Positions 61,811 through 64,000 of a stretch of 64,000 bases of DNA are shown piece after piece. Position 1 is the stretch's first letter. The number at the start of each line of letters is the position of its first letter. The stretch spans positions 62,001-126,000 of the forward strand of contig JACATO010001089.1 in the NCBI GenBank assembly GCA_018389105.1. Direction: 5' to 3'. Origin of the DNA: Nautilus pompilius. Its lineage: Eukaryota; Mollusca; Cephalopoda; Nautilida; Nautilidae. A program made the translations under genes and the position numbers. The notes beneath the pieces are model-generated. The model was not told the DNA's origin. It did no database searches and saw only the letters and a program-made list of their open reading frames with translations.

Positions 61811-64000
61811 ATAGAGATTGAACCCACTAATATTTCTGTTATTTTTACGTACAAATCTCGATAAAGGAACTCGTTGGTAAATTTTCTGAAAAACAACAGA
61901 GCAGGGTTACATACTTTCATTGTTGTTTTTCGCCCTTTTATTATGGGTGTTCATATCAACAACGGAAATATTTTAAAAATCCTTTATAGTTTAATTAGTT
62001 TTTTTTTTTTAAATATGCATTCCTTTTCTCTTCTCTGAGGTTTTAACAGGTACAGAAATGATGCTGTGATGCGCAAAGGAGCAGGCAGTCTGTGACTTCA
62101 GTAGACTCCGTGGTACACCTATGAAGTCCTTTCTTAAACAAGTCATACAACTCACATAGGGAGCTCGATCGCTCCATTTACTGGCCACCATAAGAATATC
62201 CTACCTACTACTGGGTTTAAATAATCGTCCCTTCCTGTTACTAGCATCGGTAGAGAGGGAATGGAAATTTCAAAATTTGCATTTTCAAACCTGTTAAAAA
62301 TTATAAATTCTCTCAACAGCTTCATCGAGATCCAAAAGCGAAAAGTGCATTTGAATGTTGATTATCCAGCGATGGGCTCAAAATAATATTGACAACGTGT
62401 GCCATTACTTTATTGTCGGCATCTTCATCGCAAGCTAGAAGAAGTACTCTCATCTTCTTCTATCCGAGCGGGTGTCACTGGCTACCTCGAGGCACGCCCC
62501 CTGTCTGAGCTTACCTAGCCTCCGGCACAAACTCTGGCGCAGGGACCTCGGCGATTCTTTTTATAACCCTAACCCATCAGCGACACTTACCTAGCCATCC
62601 TCACGCCGCTTCCGGTTACCAGCAGATAACAAAAATTAATATTACCAGCTGAATTAATTAAGATAAACTTAGAATTTGATAATAATTTTATCATATTTTC
62701 AGATAATTCCTTTGTAACAGCAAGTTGTTTTTGGTTGTCTTTTTCATATAATAGCATTATTTCCTTTTGATATTAGAATATTATAAGTTTTATTAATGCT
62801 TTTTTTAAAAAAAAAGTTATCCTTTTCTTAGTTCTTCTTCTTGTTGTTGTTTATGCTGCTGCTGCTGCTGTTAGTAGCAGTTGGAAGAGGAGAAAGAAAA
62901 CTTTTCTTTTTTTATTTGACTGTTGTATTTTACGTTTTAAAATCTTTGAGCTATTAGTCATAAACTCAAAGCCCCTAATATCAGGACTCACCGAAGAAAT
63001 CCAACACCCCCCCCCCTAGGGGTTGGAGCCTATGATCGCCATCCACTCCCAATCTCCAAACAAAAAACTGATTTTTTTTTAAAAAAAAAACAAACAGAAA
63101 AGATAAACGAATTCAGCTCAGTTTGGAATCTACTGTAGCCAAAATGACGTCAGGGTTCTGGTGCCAGAGGCCTGCTGGGCTGTATTACCTCTCTCTCCCC
63201 CCAGCGGCGAAATACCAGCAGCATCATGGAAACTCGTGGAGGAGAGGGAAATGGGTACAGCCAACTTCACTTATTACTGTTAATTCAGCTTATGTATGAT
63301 TTATTTCGAGCACCGATAATTCAGAATGAATACAAATTAAACAACAACAAAAAATTACTCCACTTTCTAAATATCAGAACAATATTTTTTTCCGCGCAGA
63401 TTAATCAAACTTTTTCGAAAGAAAATTACAGACTGCGACAACTCGTGAAATAAATGCAGCTGATTTGTTGTTAATGTTAATTGCAATCAACTTTATAACG
63501 ACATAATAAAGTTCATTTTATTTTCTCTTCGTAAACGGAAAATAATTTTTAAAAAAATAAATAAATAAGACAAATAACTAAAAAAAAAAAAAAAAAATGA
63601 AGGACAGTAAAAAAGAAATGGGAGGATATGTGAATAAACACACAGAGAGAGAGAGAAAAGCTACTGCCTCCCGCGGCTGTACCTACCTGTGCTTAGTTCT
63701 GTCTTCAGGTGCGAGCGCGGACACAGGAGAAACTGTGGCGATAAAACCATTGATATTCGTGCAGGTCAGTTAGCGGGGCTGTGGATCCCCAGTCATCCGA
63801 AAGCTACCCTGGCACCAACAGAATAATTGCCTAAGAATCACATCAAACAACGATTTTACTGACAACAAATGATTCTCTCTCTCTCTCTTCACGAATCTTC
63901 TGACATAAAGTTCGCACGTGTTACGAGCTGATTTGTAGATGAAAAATTACCATAAACTACTCAAATTGTACGGTTAAGCAAATTAATGAAAACGAATTTT
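61811..64000. other. Noncoding DNA with minor simple repeats
   Basis: No gene recognised. (CTG)n is at 62854-62871, short GA runs near 63642-63655, a CT run near 63872-63887, and poly-A near 63581-63596. GC-richer patches at 62460-62620 and 63660-63800 are featureless. CTTACCTAGCC occurs twice (near 62510 and 62590). Confidence 0.35.

Noticed and set aside
62565..62580. Telomere-type CCCTAACCC
   Set aside because: A single short occurrence, not an array.

Overview
The window reads as a gene-poor, AT-rich stretch of animal nuclear DNA. There are no prokaryotic features: no operons, no ribosome binding sites and no long clean reading frames. Long (ATT)n, (GA)n and (CA)n microsatellites, many decayed DDE transposons, a tRNA-derived SINE and short GC-rich islands in AT-rich DNA suggest an invertebrate, possibly a mollusc. 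That assignment is impression, not proof. I find no intact host protein-coding gene, no rRNA and no convincing tRNA gene. The window could be an intergenic desert or one or more very large introns.

Most recognisable coding signal is transposon debris, found by reading all frames around stops and frameshifts. Two near full-length Tc1/mariner elements (11974-13252 minus, 17226-18375 plus) share a terminal inverted repeat family and sit at TA dinucleotides. Other Tc1-family pieces lie at 1570-1800 (minus), 23078-23430 (minus), 33300-34190 (plus) and 51790-52140 (minus), with a weaker transposase tail at 58330-58530 (minus). A pogo/Tigger-type transposase with its catalytic core deleted is at 31690-32529 (minus). 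A hAT transposase with a well-preserved dimerisation domain is at 54180-55472 (plus). Non-LTR reverse transcriptase remains are at 57200-57780 (plus) and perhaps 7240-7400 (plus). A tRNA-derived SINE lies at 52235-52507 (minus). Two unnamed interspersed families are each seen twice: 1040-1500 with 52600-53030, and 10256-10345 with 28248-28345.

The second layer is tandem repeats: a 30-copy, about 31-bp minisatellite at 49039-49942 with higher-order structure; a 1.2-kb compound CA array at 59895-61090 with about 500-bp internal duplications; a degenerate 43-bp repeat carrying CCAAT boxes at 29944-30155; and a decayed GA tract holding a 108-codon open frame at 8967-9409.

The third layer is a set of GC/CpG-richer islands (about 24.9-27.6, 30.4-31.3, 38.0-38.9, 44.1-44.7, 50.1-50.5, 55.5-55.9 and 61.1-61.8 kb) with no recognisable protein. 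They are the best candidates for host function, as conserved regulatory elements or unrecognised first exons. One GC-richer segment at 40160-41480 has coding-like frames on both strands that I could not identify.
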